33,044 nucleotides of DNA, from the IMG/VR virus record IMGVR_UViG_3300025128_000181, positions 1-33,044 of that record; one strand, 5' to 3'. The notes under the pieces are model-generated. The model worked only from the letters and a program-made list of their open reading frames with translations, did not search any database and was not told where the DNA came from. Below are positions 16,451 through 22,932 of this stretch, in pieces; positions within the stretch are counted from its first letter, which is position 1, and each line of letters starts with the position of its first letter. Both the position numbers and the translations under genes were made by a program. Source of the DNA: a virus.

Positions 16451-16656
16451 TTTTTATCTCCTTCATCAATTGGTTCTATCTCTATGTCAACCATACGTTC
16501 ACCGTTGTCATCTAGATAGTCTTTATATTTTAATCGACCAGTTCTGTGCATCAACACAGCATCGGTAATTCCTTTTTCATATGCTTGTTTGTGTGTAAAG
16601 TAAATACCTACAGCACCAAGCAATATAAAAGCTACACTCAGACTTATGTAGTCCAC
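16447..16656 (-). CDS. Small N-terminally anchored membrane protein (69 aa)
   Basis: A 69-residue protein translated from GTG 16656, whose first base is the last base of the previous TAG. It has one membrane segment at about 4-20 (ISLSVAFILLGAVGIYF) followed by a soluble tail with KGITDAVLMHRTGRLKYKDY and a negatively charged end. I associate the GITDAVxMHxTGRLxY pattern with a conserved hypothetical protein near replication genes in marine phages; its function is unknown. It overlaps the ribonucleotide reductase start by four bases. The cytoplasmic tail might tether a replication or nucleotide enzyme to the membrane, but nothing in the sequence shows this. Confidence 0.65.
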   Translation of the reverse strand: MDYISLSVAFILLGAVGIYFTHKQAYEKGITDAVLMHRTGRLKYKDYLDDNGERMVDIEIEPIDEGDKK

Positions 16657-16826
16657 TAATAACTCTCCTCAAATTCCTCCAGAAATCTATCTTGCTTTTC
16701 TATCAGTCTCTTTTCAAAAGCATCTAATAGTTCATCGGGTTCTATTTCTAATTCATCACAGATTAGGCACACATCATATGTTGCAGCGATGTATGCCTTT
16801 AGCTCTGGTAGTTGTTTTGTTATCAA
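16656..16826 (-). CDS. Small acidic helical protein (56 aa), TTG start
   Basis: A 56-residue leftward frame from TTG 16826 to TAG 16656-16658. The TTG lies in the TTGA overlap with the nuclease stop (TGA 16823-16825), the same rare-start coupling as at 5156. The protein is helical and acidic, with MITKQLPELKAYIAATYDVC, an ELEIEPDELLDAFEKR turn-helix and an EKQDRFLEEFEESY end. It fills exactly the space between two solid genes in the same direction, overlapping one and touching the other. The family is not recognised; similar short acidic proteins occur at this place in other marine phages. Confidence 0.6.
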   Translation of the reverse strand: MITKQLPELKAYIAATYDVCLICDELEIEPDELLDAFEKRLIEKQDRFLEEFEESY

Positions 16827-17629
16827 AAGTCAGCTCCATTAGTAACATAATAATTAGTTATCTTACCAGATGGAATAGGTCTTGCTTCCAGACTACCAAA
16901 GCAATCTTCCTTAAACCCACAGAATGCACACGTCATACATAGCTTCTCTTCTGTCTTGGCTTTGTTCCAAGTTGTAGCGTTAGCTAATCGCATAGGTGGT
17001 GTGTCTGATTCCATCTTGGCTTTTAAGTCAACAACAAATGTATCTATGTCTTGTTCCAATGGTTGTTCACATAGCTTGAGTGTTGACTTGTTCTTGTTGA
17101 AAGCTAGGAAGTATCCTTTCTTTCTATTGTCTGCTTTACCATAGGCAGATAGCTGTTTGATGTAGCCAAAAGTATCATCAGTGAGCCCAGTCTCTTGGAA
17201 CTTATTGTCCCAGGACCAAGCACTTGCTGTCTTAATATCTACTAGCTCACCATCAATCGTACAATCCTGGCTACCGTCTACACCTTCTAGTGTGTGCTTC
17301 TTTTGTTGGTCTTCTACTGTGTGTCCAGACAGCTTAAGCAAAGCGATCAGGACTGCTTCTAGTATGTGACCTTGCAAGAAGGTAAGGTAAACTTCACCAC
17401 TTATTTGTTCTGGTGTGTAACCGTGGTAGTTGTACCACTGTGCTCTTTCACATTTGCCTAGGGATGACATCCGTAAGTTACGATTGTCTTCTCTTGGTTT
17501 GAAAGCATCTTTAATTGCTTCTTCTACCTCTCGACCAGCTTGCATAGCTATCGAGCTCAAGTCTCCAGAATAATCTTTTGACTTCATTACATCATATACA
17601 TCTTGTACTACTGTATTTATAGACTTCAT
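16823..17629 (-). CDS. Cas4/RecB-like PD-(D/E)XK exonuclease with cysteine cluster
   Basis: A 268-residue nuclease. The RecB-type core is visible: Glu91 in QGHILEA, Asp126 in CTIDGE, the D131-I-K133 pair, and YIKQLSAY with Gln159 and Tyr163 (motif QxxxY). Cys60 (LGKCERAQWY) and the C-terminal CMTCAFCGFKEDC (C231, C234, C237, C243) match the four-Cys iron-sulphur site of Cas4/AddB-type nucleases. Such enzymes resect DNA ends for recombination or degrade host DNA. A GAGGAG ribosome-binding site precedes ATG 17629, and a palindromic operator (17661-17674) lies 32 bases upstream, so this gene probably starts a controlled sub-operon with the ribonucleotide reductase genes after it. Confidence 0.82.
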   Translation of the reverse strand: MKSINTVVQDVYDVMKSKDYSGDLSSIAMQAGREVEEAIKDAFKPREDNRNLRMSSLGKCERAQWYNYHGYTPEQISGEVYLTFLQGHILEAVLIALLKLSGHTVEDQQKKHTLEGVDGSQDCTIDGELVDIKTASAWSWDNKFQETGLTDDTFGYIKQLSAYGKADNRKKGYFLAFNKNKSTLKLCEQPLEQDIDTFVVDLKAKMESDTPPMRLANATTWNKAKTEEKLCMTCAFCGFKEDCFGSLEARPIPSGKITNYYVTNGADF

Positions 17630-17660
17630 CGTCTACTCCTCTCTTATTAAAATTTATTTT

Positions 17661-17674
17661 TGTAACGCGTTACA
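17661..17674. promoter_or_regulatory. Palindromic operator, copy 1
   Basis: A perfect 14-bp palindrome, TGTAACGCGTTACA, extended to 16 bp by flanking T/A. It sits in the 48-bp gap between the polymerase stop and the nuclease start, 32 bp upstream of that start codon. Three more copies occur at 24115, 25868 and 26952. The AT-rich stretch after it could contain a leftward promoter (TTGTAA, 18 bp, TTTAAT), but this is weak. Dyad symmetry, repetition and position support a repressor or activator binding site. Confidence 0.7.
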
Positions 17675-17677
17675 ATT

Positions 17678-19408
17678 TTAGTGTGTTTCATCCCAGCTCT
17701 TGCCAACCTTGTACTCACCAGTGATTGGACAGTTTAGTTTATAGTAGTCTGTTGTCTCTTCCATAGCTTGGACAACCAGCTTGCCAATAACCTCTGCATC
17801 TGTGGGGTCACACTCTATCTGTATCTCATCGTGTATCACACCCAACTGCTTGTAATCAAACTGATAAGCAAGTGAATGGAATATAACCCAAGCCCTCTTA
17901 GCTATGATAGAACCAGCACTTTGAAGTAAAAAGTTAAGTGCTGAGTGTGGGCTACGAACATACACTCTACGACCATCAAGTGTCCTGATCCAGCCCTTCT
18001 TTGACGCGTGCTCTATCTTCTTTCTAAGCACAGCCAACGCTGGGGTATTGGATAAGAACTGCTGTTTAATCTTTCTGCCTAGCTTCATACCACCACCACA
18101 TATCTTTCCTATCAGCTCATCACCACCACCATATAGGTAGGCATAGATGAAACGCTTTGACTCATCTCTGGTGCTCAGACCCGCAGCCTTTTGATTAGCT
18201 GTGTGTATGTCACCACTTAATATCTCTTCAGTATACCCTGGGTCTTTCATATAATGTGCTAAACATCTCAACTCAAGTCCAGATAAATCAGCTCCAACAA
18301 TTACCTTGCCATCTGGCACAGTAAACAAACCACGCATCTGCTTGCCATACTCTTTGTTGCTTGCTGTTACTTGCTGTAAGTTAGGGTTGCTACTAGACAT
18401 ACGGTGTGTGACAGTGCCCATAGTGTGGACTCTGCTATGTATTCTTCTAGTATCGTAGTTGTACTCATCAACCCAACTACTCACTTGGCTCTGCCTTTTC
18501 TGCAACATAAGATACCTAGCTATAATCTTAGCTTCGGGTATGTCCACATCCTTGAGTGTTGACTCATCAACCTTCGGCATACCAGTCTCAGTAAATACAC
18601 TAGGCTTCCATCCATAATGCATAAGGTGTCTGCCTACTTGCTGTCTACTGCCCAGATTTAACTCTGGATAAGTCCAGTATCCGTAGTCACCATCATCATT
18701 AGTGTGACACTCCAGGTCCACCTCTGTCTGATAGTGCTTAGTTCTCTGTCCTCTCTTAGTAAACCTATTCTTGACTGGTGTCTTGCTCTGCCATACTGGT
18801 AGTGGTACAAAAGTTTTGTGCACCTCCTCCTCTGCAAGTCTCAAGTCATCATTGATTTCAACCAACAAATCAATAGCACCTTTAATATCAAAGAACCATC
18901 CAGTCTTTTCTTGAAGTGAACAGTGCTTCTTAGTTTGATACTCCAACTCTTTAGCATCCTCACTCAAGTTGCTGTTCACCAAATACTTATACAATTTAGT
19001 AGTCACCTTGGTATCTCTGATGCAATACTCTAGCATCTCATCTGACATTTTAGACCAATCGCTGTGGTCTCCCTTCTCAAAGCCGAGTCTATCTCCCCAG
19101 GCTGCAAGTGAATGACCACCGTCTAGTCTTGGTTTGTATAGCTGGCTCATCACCATTGTGTCTTCTATCTTGACACCACTAAAGTCTACATCAAGCAGTC
19201 TCTTTAACACTGGCACATCAAAAGCTATGCCATTATGAAAGATCAGGCAGTCAGCTTCTCTCTGCACCCAGTCTTTGAACAACTCAAGGCAAGAGCCAGC
19301 AAACGTAGTCACCTCATCTGTATCTATATTGTGGACAGAGATGCACCATACAACAGTAGCATCTATGCCATCCGTTTCTATGTCACAACTAAAAGTCTGC
19401 ATCATCAT
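17678..19408 (-). CDS. polA: DNA polymerase, family A, with 3'-5' exonuclease
   Basis: A 576-residue replicative polymerase of the T7/Pol I type. Exonuclease motifs: SCDIETDG (D9, E11), FHNGIAFD (N59, D64) and YCIRD (Y128, D132). Polymerase motifs: A in GADLSGLELR (D374), B in RDESKRFIYAYLYGG (R414, K418, Y426) and C in VIHDEI (D527). The residue matching Pol I Phe762 is Tyr422, as in T7. No 5'-3' exonuclease domain is present, as usual for phage forms. The first 20 bases overlap the end of the primase-helicase gene. The start is one of three consecutive Met codons (19408, 19405, 19402); the GGGAG upstream has best spacing to the third. Confidence 0.95.
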   Translation of the reverse strand: MMMQTFSCDIETDGIDATVVWCISVHNIDTDEVTTFAGSCLELFKDWVQREADCLIFHNGIAFDVPVLKRLLDVDFSGVKIEDTMVMSQLYKPRLDGGHSLAAWGDRLGFEKGDHSDWSKMSDEMLEYCIRDTKVTTKLYKYLVNSNLSEDAKELEYQTKKHCSLQEKTGWFFDIKGAIDLLVEINDDLRLAEEEVHKTFVPLPVWQSKTPVKNRFTKRGQRTKHYQTEVDLECHTNDDGDYGYWTYPELNLGSRQQVGRHLMHYGWKPSVFTETGMPKVDESTLKDVDIPEAKIIARYLMLQKRQSQVSSWVDEYNYDTRRIHSRVHTMGTVTHRMSSSNPNLQQVTASNKEYGKQMRGLFTVPDGKVIVGADLSGLELRCLAHYMKDPGYTEEILSGDIHTANQKAAGLSTRDESKRFIYAYLYGGGDELIGKICGGGMKLGRKIKQQFLSNTPALAVLRKKIEHASKKGWIRTLDGRRVYVRSPHSALNFLLQSAGSIIAKRAWVIFHSLAYQFDYKQLGVIHDEIQIECDPTDAEVIGKLVVQAMEETTDYYKLNCPITGEYKVGKSWDETH

Positions 19409-21044
19409 CTCCCATAAGTGGTGAGTGTCCCTTCTCTAATCTTCCAGTCTTGCCATTGAAGTATGCCCATCCAGCCTCACCAGTCTGACCAGTTCTTCTC
19501 ATCTTGGGCACACGAATGCGGGTTGCATTTCTCTCGTAGTCATCCTCTGCCAGTTTGTCTCTTGAGAATAGTATGTTGGTATGGCACGCTTGTGGTATAG
19601 CACCACTGCCCTTGACATCATACTCACTTATCTTATGTGGGTGACTACCATCATCGGGCTTCCTTGTATGTGTGCTTAGTATCACAGTAGCCTTGGTCTC
19701 CTTACATAGCTTGATAAACCTATCCATCACCTCTTCAATATTCTCATTGGAAAGGTTCTTGATAGCTGTATGTAATGGGTCAACCAGGATTACAGAACAG
19801 CCCAGTCCCTTGACAAAGTATCTAATCTTACTGAACATTTCTTCAAGGTCTATGCTGCCACCACCATCATCGTGTAGCTGTATCTTAGACGCAAACCCTA
19901 TGTCAACAGCATCTTTCATAATCTTATCCACATTCAAATCATTAGGCTTAAGCAACTGCATATTCTCACCAGTGTGTACGCTGACAACTTTCCTAATCGT
20001 CTCATCAATATTATCCTCGACCATAAAGCAACCTATCTTCTCCTTAGTATTGGTAGAGAAATGATAGATTAACTCATTAAGTATTGTTGTCTTGCCTATA
20101 GATGTGTGTGCAATGATGGACACCAGCTCACCACGAGCTACACCACCACGCATCATCTCATTTAGATTGCCAAAGGAATCGGGCAAAGGTATTAACTCAG
20201 TATCTCTGTACTGCATCATAGCATTACGCATATCCTCTACACTAGCTACACCCGACACAGTGTATGGCTTGGAATAATCCCACCACTCGTGAACAAACTG
20301 CTTGCTGTCACCATTAATCAGATACTCACAAGCATCCTTCCACTTAGACAGCGTTAGTATCTTGCATTTGTTAGGTCCAAGCAGTGGGGCTACTGCATTT
20401 GCTGCATCCCTACCCGCTTCATCGTTATCGAATGCGAGCACAACTGTCTCGAATGAATCGAGCCAATCCAAATTAGCTTTGATATTGTCCACACAATTAG
20501 AGCCATTAATCACACTAACAAATGAGAACTTGCTACCGAACATCTCATATGCGGCCATCGCATCCAGTTCACCCTCTAGTATAGTGACAAACTTTCCCCC
20601 AGGCTTTTCTATGTGCTGACCAAACAGTGCATTGTTCTTGCTAGTATCTCCACTACCAAAGAATCTCTTGCCTTCCACTATCCTTGTCTTCATACCAACC
20701 ATCTCACCTTTTCGGTTGTGTATTGGGTAGTGGTGCTTGATGATGTTGCCATCCTTATCCTTCTCAGCCTTGACCTTGAACTTCTCAAGCGTCTCACCTC
20801 TAAGCCTACGATCAGGCAAGCTAAAATACTCACCTCTATAGTCAGCTAGCCACTCATCATCCTTTGATTGTTTTACTTTTACCCCACCTAGTGCCTCCTT
20901 GCCTCCCCTATGGTGGGTGCCGCAAGCAAAGCAGTGGGTTTGACCATCTGAATAGACAGCCATATTATCCTTGCTTGTGTCCTTGCCTTGCGTTGCACAA
21001 GTGGGACACTGCTCCTTCCTTAAAAGTATATTTCTTTTATTCAT
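19389..21044 (-). CDS. Primase-helicase, T7 gp4-like
   Basis: A 551-residue bifunctional replication protein. I chose ATG 21044 because GGGAGGAG lies just before it; the frame is open 51 bases further, but that part is inside a terminator hairpin. N-terminal zinc-binding Cys pairs are CPTC (13, 16) and CFAC (38, 41). The TOPRIM domain has ILEGELDAM (E157, D161) and AFDNDEAGRD (D206, D208). The RecA-like helicase has Walker A AHTSIGKTT (K318), Walker B VILVDP (D422), and a later LSTHTRKP motif. It unwinds the fork and makes primers for the polymerase encoded next. The C-terminal DDDADF tail is acidic, as in T7, where it contacts the polymerase. Confidence 0.93.
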   Translation of the reverse strand: MNKRNILLRKEQCPTCATQGKDTSKDNMAVYSDGQTHCFACGTHHRGGKEALGGVKVKQSKDDEWLADYRGEYFSLPDRRLRGETLEKFKVKAEKDKDGNIIKHHYPIHNRKGEMVGMKTRIVEGKRFFGSGDTSKNNALFGQHIEKPGGKFVTILEGELDAMAAYEMFGSKFSFVSVINGSNCVDNIKANLDWLDSFETVVLAFDNDEAGRDAANAVAPLLGPNKCKILTLSKWKDACEYLINGDSKQFVHEWWDYSKPYTVSGVASVEDMRNAMMQYRDTELIPLPDSFGNLNEMMRGGVARGELVSIIAHTSIGKTTILNELIYHFSTNTKEKIGCFMVEDNIDETIRKVVSVHTGENMQLLKPNDLNVDKIMKDAVDIGFASKIQLHDDGGGSIDLEEMFSKIRYFVKGLGCSVILVDPLHTAIKNLSNENIEEVMDRFIKLCKETKATVILSTHTRKPDDGSHPHKISEYDVKGSGAIPQACHTNILFSRDKLAEDDYERNATRIRVPKMRRTGQTGEAGWAYFNGKTGRLEKGHSPLMGDDDADF

Positions 21045-21059
21045 ATCTCCTCCCGTTTT

Positions 21060-21091
21060 AAAATAAAAAGGCAGCCACCCTCGTAGCTGCC
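21060..21091 (-). terminator. Rho-independent terminator between SSB and primase genes
   Basis: Read leftward, GGCAGC-UAC-GAGG-GUG-GCUGCC forms a 9-bp stem (one G-U pair) with a four-base loop, followed at once by UUUUU-A-UUUU. It lies 24 bp after the SSB stop (21115) and 16 bp before the primase-helicase start. It should end most transcripts from the SSB unit, so primase, polymerase and downstream genes depend on read-through or antitermination. Confidence 0.8.
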
Positions 21092-21114
21092 CCATATAAC
21101 ACTGCTATCTTACA

Positions 21115-21498
21115 TTAGAAATCAGATTCGTCTAGCTCCCCAGCACCCTCTGCTTTCTCTTCGACTCTTACTGCTTCTAAGTAACTGAAAGCAGACCAGT
21201 CTCCCTTGCCAGGCTTAACCTTGATAGTTACTGTGTCACCATAGAGAGAAAGATGGTTGATACTAACCTCCTCCTTGTCGACATTGTAAACTTTAGGTGC
21301 ACCGAAATCTATCTTACGAGTAGCGGTGATTTGCGTAGCACCATCATACTCCTTAGTCTTCAGTCCTTTTTTCTCAGCAAGTTTCTTACTATCCTTATCC
21401 AACGCAATTGTCAAAGAATATTTCTCCGTTCCCTTGTACACATCGGGCTTTAAAATGTGGTTAAAAACCACAGTACCAACTAAACTCATAGCACTCAT
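21115..21498 (-). CDS. Single-stranded DNA-binding protein, T7 gp2.5-like
   Basis: A 127-residue protein started at ATG 21498, which has AGGAG six bases upstream; the frame continues eight codons further, but without a better site. It is a compact beta-rich OB-fold-like protein with GTVVFNHILKPDVY near the start, a GATQITATRKIDFG turn in the middle, and an acidic C-terminus ending ELDESDF. An acidic tail with a terminal aromatic is the hallmark of phage SSBs such as T7 gp2.5, used to contact polymerase and primase-helicase. Location directly before the primase-helicase and polymerase genes supports the role. A long structured leader precedes it and a strong terminator follows. Confidence 0.8.
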   Translation of the reverse strand: MSAMSLVGTVVFNHILKPDVYKGTEKYSLTIALDKDSKKLAEKKGLKTKEYDGATQITATRKIDFGAPKVYNVDKEEVSINHLSLYGDTVTIKVKPGKGDWSAFSYLEAVRVEEKAEGAGELDESDF

Positions 21499-21525
21499 AT
21501 ATAACTCCTGTAACATTAACATTTA

Positions 21526-21692
21526 TGACCCGTAGGTCTCCGACTAGTAGGTAATCCTACTAAGGGTACACTGGAAAATAAGGAAGGAAAACCAGTGTAC
21601 TCTTAGAAAGACTAAGAACCTAAGACTATCTGAGAGTGAGCCCGCTAGTTAGCTAGCTAGATTGCTTACCCTCAGACTGTCTTAGTATTGTA
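21526..21692 (-). other. Structured non-coding leader upstream of SSB
   Basis: The 208 bases between the 21707 gene and SSB hold no reading frame but several inverted repeats. A perfect 9-bp stem, GTACACTGG (21566-21574) with CCAGTGTAC (21592-21600), has a 17-base loop. A 7-bp stem, TAGTAGG/CCTACTA, spans 21545-21562 with a TAAT loop. A long interrupted stem pairs CTAAGAC (21620-21626) with GTCTTAG (21678-21684), CTGAG with CTCAG and GTGAGC with GCTTAC. CTAAG/CTTAG repeats could form alternative pairings. None is followed by a U-run, so these are not ordinary terminators. They may control SSB translation or stability, form a small RNA, or be a replication structure. Confidence 0.65.
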
Positions 21693-21706
21693 GGAGATAC
21701 AAGTAA

Positions 21707-21907
21707 TTAAATTTTAGCTGACGTTTCAGGATGTGTCAAGCTATTTGCTATCTTTTTTTCCTGATCCGTATGCTCCTTGTAATATGCATCTGAACGCATA
21801 TACTCCTCGACCATAGCATCAATGATGTCTTGCTCAGTGAGACTATCTATATCACCACCTTGCAGCTCATCCATTTTATCCATCATCATTTGTTTAAATA
21901 CTCCCAT
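21707..21907 (-). CDS. Small acidic Met-rich protein (66 aa)
   Basis: A 66-residue protein started at ATG 21907, chosen because GGGAGGATTAAT lies directly upstream and because this start avoids overlap with the neighbouring gene ending at 21909. The frame is open 20 codons further. It is acidic and helical: MGVFKQMMMDKMDELQGG, then an IDSLTEQDIIDAMVEEYMRSD helix pair. The family is not recognised. It lies in a run of small genes of unknown role between the methyltransferase and SSB, each with its own strong ribosome-binding site, a pattern typical of host-takeover genes. Confidence 0.6.
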   Translation of the reverse strand: MGVFKQMMMDKMDELQGGDIDSLTEQDIIDAMVEEYMRSDAYYKEHTDQEKKIANSLTHPETSAKI

Positions 21908-21908
21908 A

Positions 21909-22157
21909 TTAATCCTCCCTTGGTGGGTATTCATCATCGTCATCAAGACTGTCATCTTTCGGTACAATCTCAGTGACGCTCACTATCTCAAACTCATCGT
22001 GCAGTTGAGAATTCCTTGCTTCACCGTGGTACTCATCACTCCAGTAGGCATCGTCTGCAACCATCTCTGCATCCTCCTCACTACTGGCTTCAACTACCAC
22101 GACAAAATCATACGATACAGTTGACTGTATGTGTACTTCATAGTCTTTGTAACTCAT
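21909..22157 (-). CDS. Small acidic conserved phage protein (82 aa)
   Basis: An 82-residue protein with GGGAGGTAAT before ATG 22157. The first half is YEVHIQSTVSYDFVVVVEAS followed by SEEDAEMVADDA. An alternating beta strand followed by an EEAE-type helix is seen in a loose group of small phage proteins that modulate or mimic nucleic-acid-binding partners; I cannot be more precise. The C-terminus is very acidic (DDSLDDDDEYPPRED), which could mimic DNA. Its stop is one base from the next start. No function is assigned. Confidence 0.6.
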   Translation of the reverse strand: MSYKDYEVHIQSTVSYDFVVVVEASSEEDAEMVADDAYWSDEYHGEARNSQLHDEFEIVSVTEIVPKDDSLDDDDEYPPRED

Positions 22158-22158
22158 A

Positions 22159-22398
22159 TTACCTCCCGTTTTTTGGTATTACTGACATTTTATTAGCAGA
22201 TGTGAAGAGTGCACCAGCATCGTTACCTTCATCATCACTGCTTGCTATTATCCAGGACCCATCAGTGAATACTATGACTGGTGCGTTACTGTACCATCCC
22301 ATATGATTCATCTCATCATCCGTTAGATATTCTATCTTCCTAACTGTCTTACCTTTGAAGATTTTAGTGGCATCTCCAGACCAATCACGCATTCCCAT
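22159..22398 (-). CDS. Small conserved phage protein (79 aa)
   Basis: A 79-residue protein with a GGAGGTAAGA site before ATG 22398. It has KTVRKIEYLTDDEMNHMGW, then a beta hairpin SNAPVIVFTDGSWIIASSDD and GNDAGALFTS. The GW..xPVIVFxDGxxIxxSxDxEGNxAGxL pattern recurs in small hypothetical proteins of many phages and likely forms one compact beta domain. The function is unknown. It overlaps the previous gene's end (22385) by 14 bases. It belongs to the small-gene cluster between methyltransferase and SSB. Confidence 0.65.
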   Translation of the reverse strand: MGMRDWSGDATKIFKGKTVRKIEYLTDDEMNHMGWYSNAPVIVFTDGSWIIASSDDEGNDAGALFTSANKMSVIPKNGR

Positions 22399-22618
22399 TC
22401 TTACCTCCCATATTTTTTATAGTATCTTTATTATCCAATCGCCACTGTTCTCTAGCTTCAACCCTAAACTTATTGAGCCTAGCTACATCACTGTAGTTCA
22501 TAGTCTTACCGTACCTATCCTTCACCTTACCACCGTGTGAATAGATACCATCTAGGTAGCTTGGGTTTATCTGTATCCCATATGCTACCTTGACTTCATC
22601 GTCTTGCCACTTTTTCAT
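22385..22618 (-). CDS. Small basic protein (77 aa)
   Basis: A 77-residue protein with AGGAGGGATA before ATG 22618. It is rich in Lys, Asp, Tyr and Asn, with YGIQINPSYLDGIYSHGGKV followed by KDRYGKTMNYSDVARLNKFR and a basic amphipathic helix (residues about 45-65). No domain is recognised; the helix with regular Arg/Lys spacing could bind nucleic acid. Its start lies inside the end of the 34-residue gene at 22596-22700, and its stop lies inside the next gene. Such dense overlaps are the rule in this cluster. Confidence 0.55.
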   Translation of the reverse strand: MKKWQDDEVKVAYGIQINPSYLDGIYSHGGKVKDRYGKTMNYSDVARLNKFRVEAREQWRLDNKDTIKNMGGKNGNA

Positions 22619-22700
22619 TATCCCTCCTATCTTTTCTACGTTGTGTTCGACTTAACTTTCTTTTCTTAATCCTACGATTCCATCCGATGTATCTCTTCAT
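22596..22700 (-). CDS. Tiny highly basic peptide (34 aa)
   Basis: A 34-residue leftward frame from ATG 22700 to TGA 22596-22598: it begins MKRYIGWNRRIKKRKLS, continues with RTQRRKDRRDNEK and ends VARR, with 16 Lys/Arg. An AGGAGG box lies exactly six bases upstream of the ATG, one of the best ribosome-binding sites in the arm, which argues against chance. It overlaps the end of 22672-22932 by 29 bases and the start of 22385-22618 by 23 bases in different frames. The composition suggests RNA or DNA binding (an antiterminator-like arginine-rich peptide is possible). No homology is claimed. Confidence 0.6.
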   Translation of the reverse strand: MKRYIGWNRRIKKRKLSRTQRRKDRRDNEKVARR

Positions 22701-22932
22701 CGTTATCCTCCTGGATTAATCCGTTGTAATTGAGTATGTGCTCAACCATACTGACAATATAACAATACTCATCTTGCTTCTCTTCTGTCATACGCTCATC
22801 CCCATTCTCATCTGTAACATAGATTGAGTCAAGTGATGAATACTCCAGGACCAGTGTTGCTAACTCAGAGTATAGGCTTATGTATGTATGTGGATGCAGC
22901 CTAACATCATCCAGTATTAATTGTTTGGTCAT
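22672..22932 (-). CDS. Small acidic helical protein (86 aa)
   Basis: An 86-residue protein started at ATG 22932, where AAGGAGGG lies upstream and the ATG overlaps the methyltransferase stop (ATGA). An earlier in-frame start would lie inside the methyltransferase gene and is rejected. Residues MTKQLILDDVRLHPHTYISL and a LATLVLEYSSLDSIYVTDENG strand-turn are followed by an acidic helix with EEKQDEYCYIVSMVEHILNY and an acidic end. The family is not recognised. Coupling to the methyltransferase suggests co-expression, but no functional link can be shown. Confidence 0.6.
   Translation of the reverse strand: MTKQLILDDVRLHPHTYISLYSELATLVLEYSSLDSIYVTDENGDERMTEEKQDEYCYIVSMVEHILNYNGLIQEDNDEEIHRMES

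Noticed and set aside
21526-21692. tRNA gene in the structured leader
   Set aside because: No cloverleaf with a T-arm GTTCGAATC-like sequence or CCA-compatible acceptor stem can be drawn.
21707-21967. Longer start for the 66-residue gene
   Set aside because: The upstream 20 codons overlap the neighbouring gene, while GGAGG lies directly before the internal ATG at 21907.
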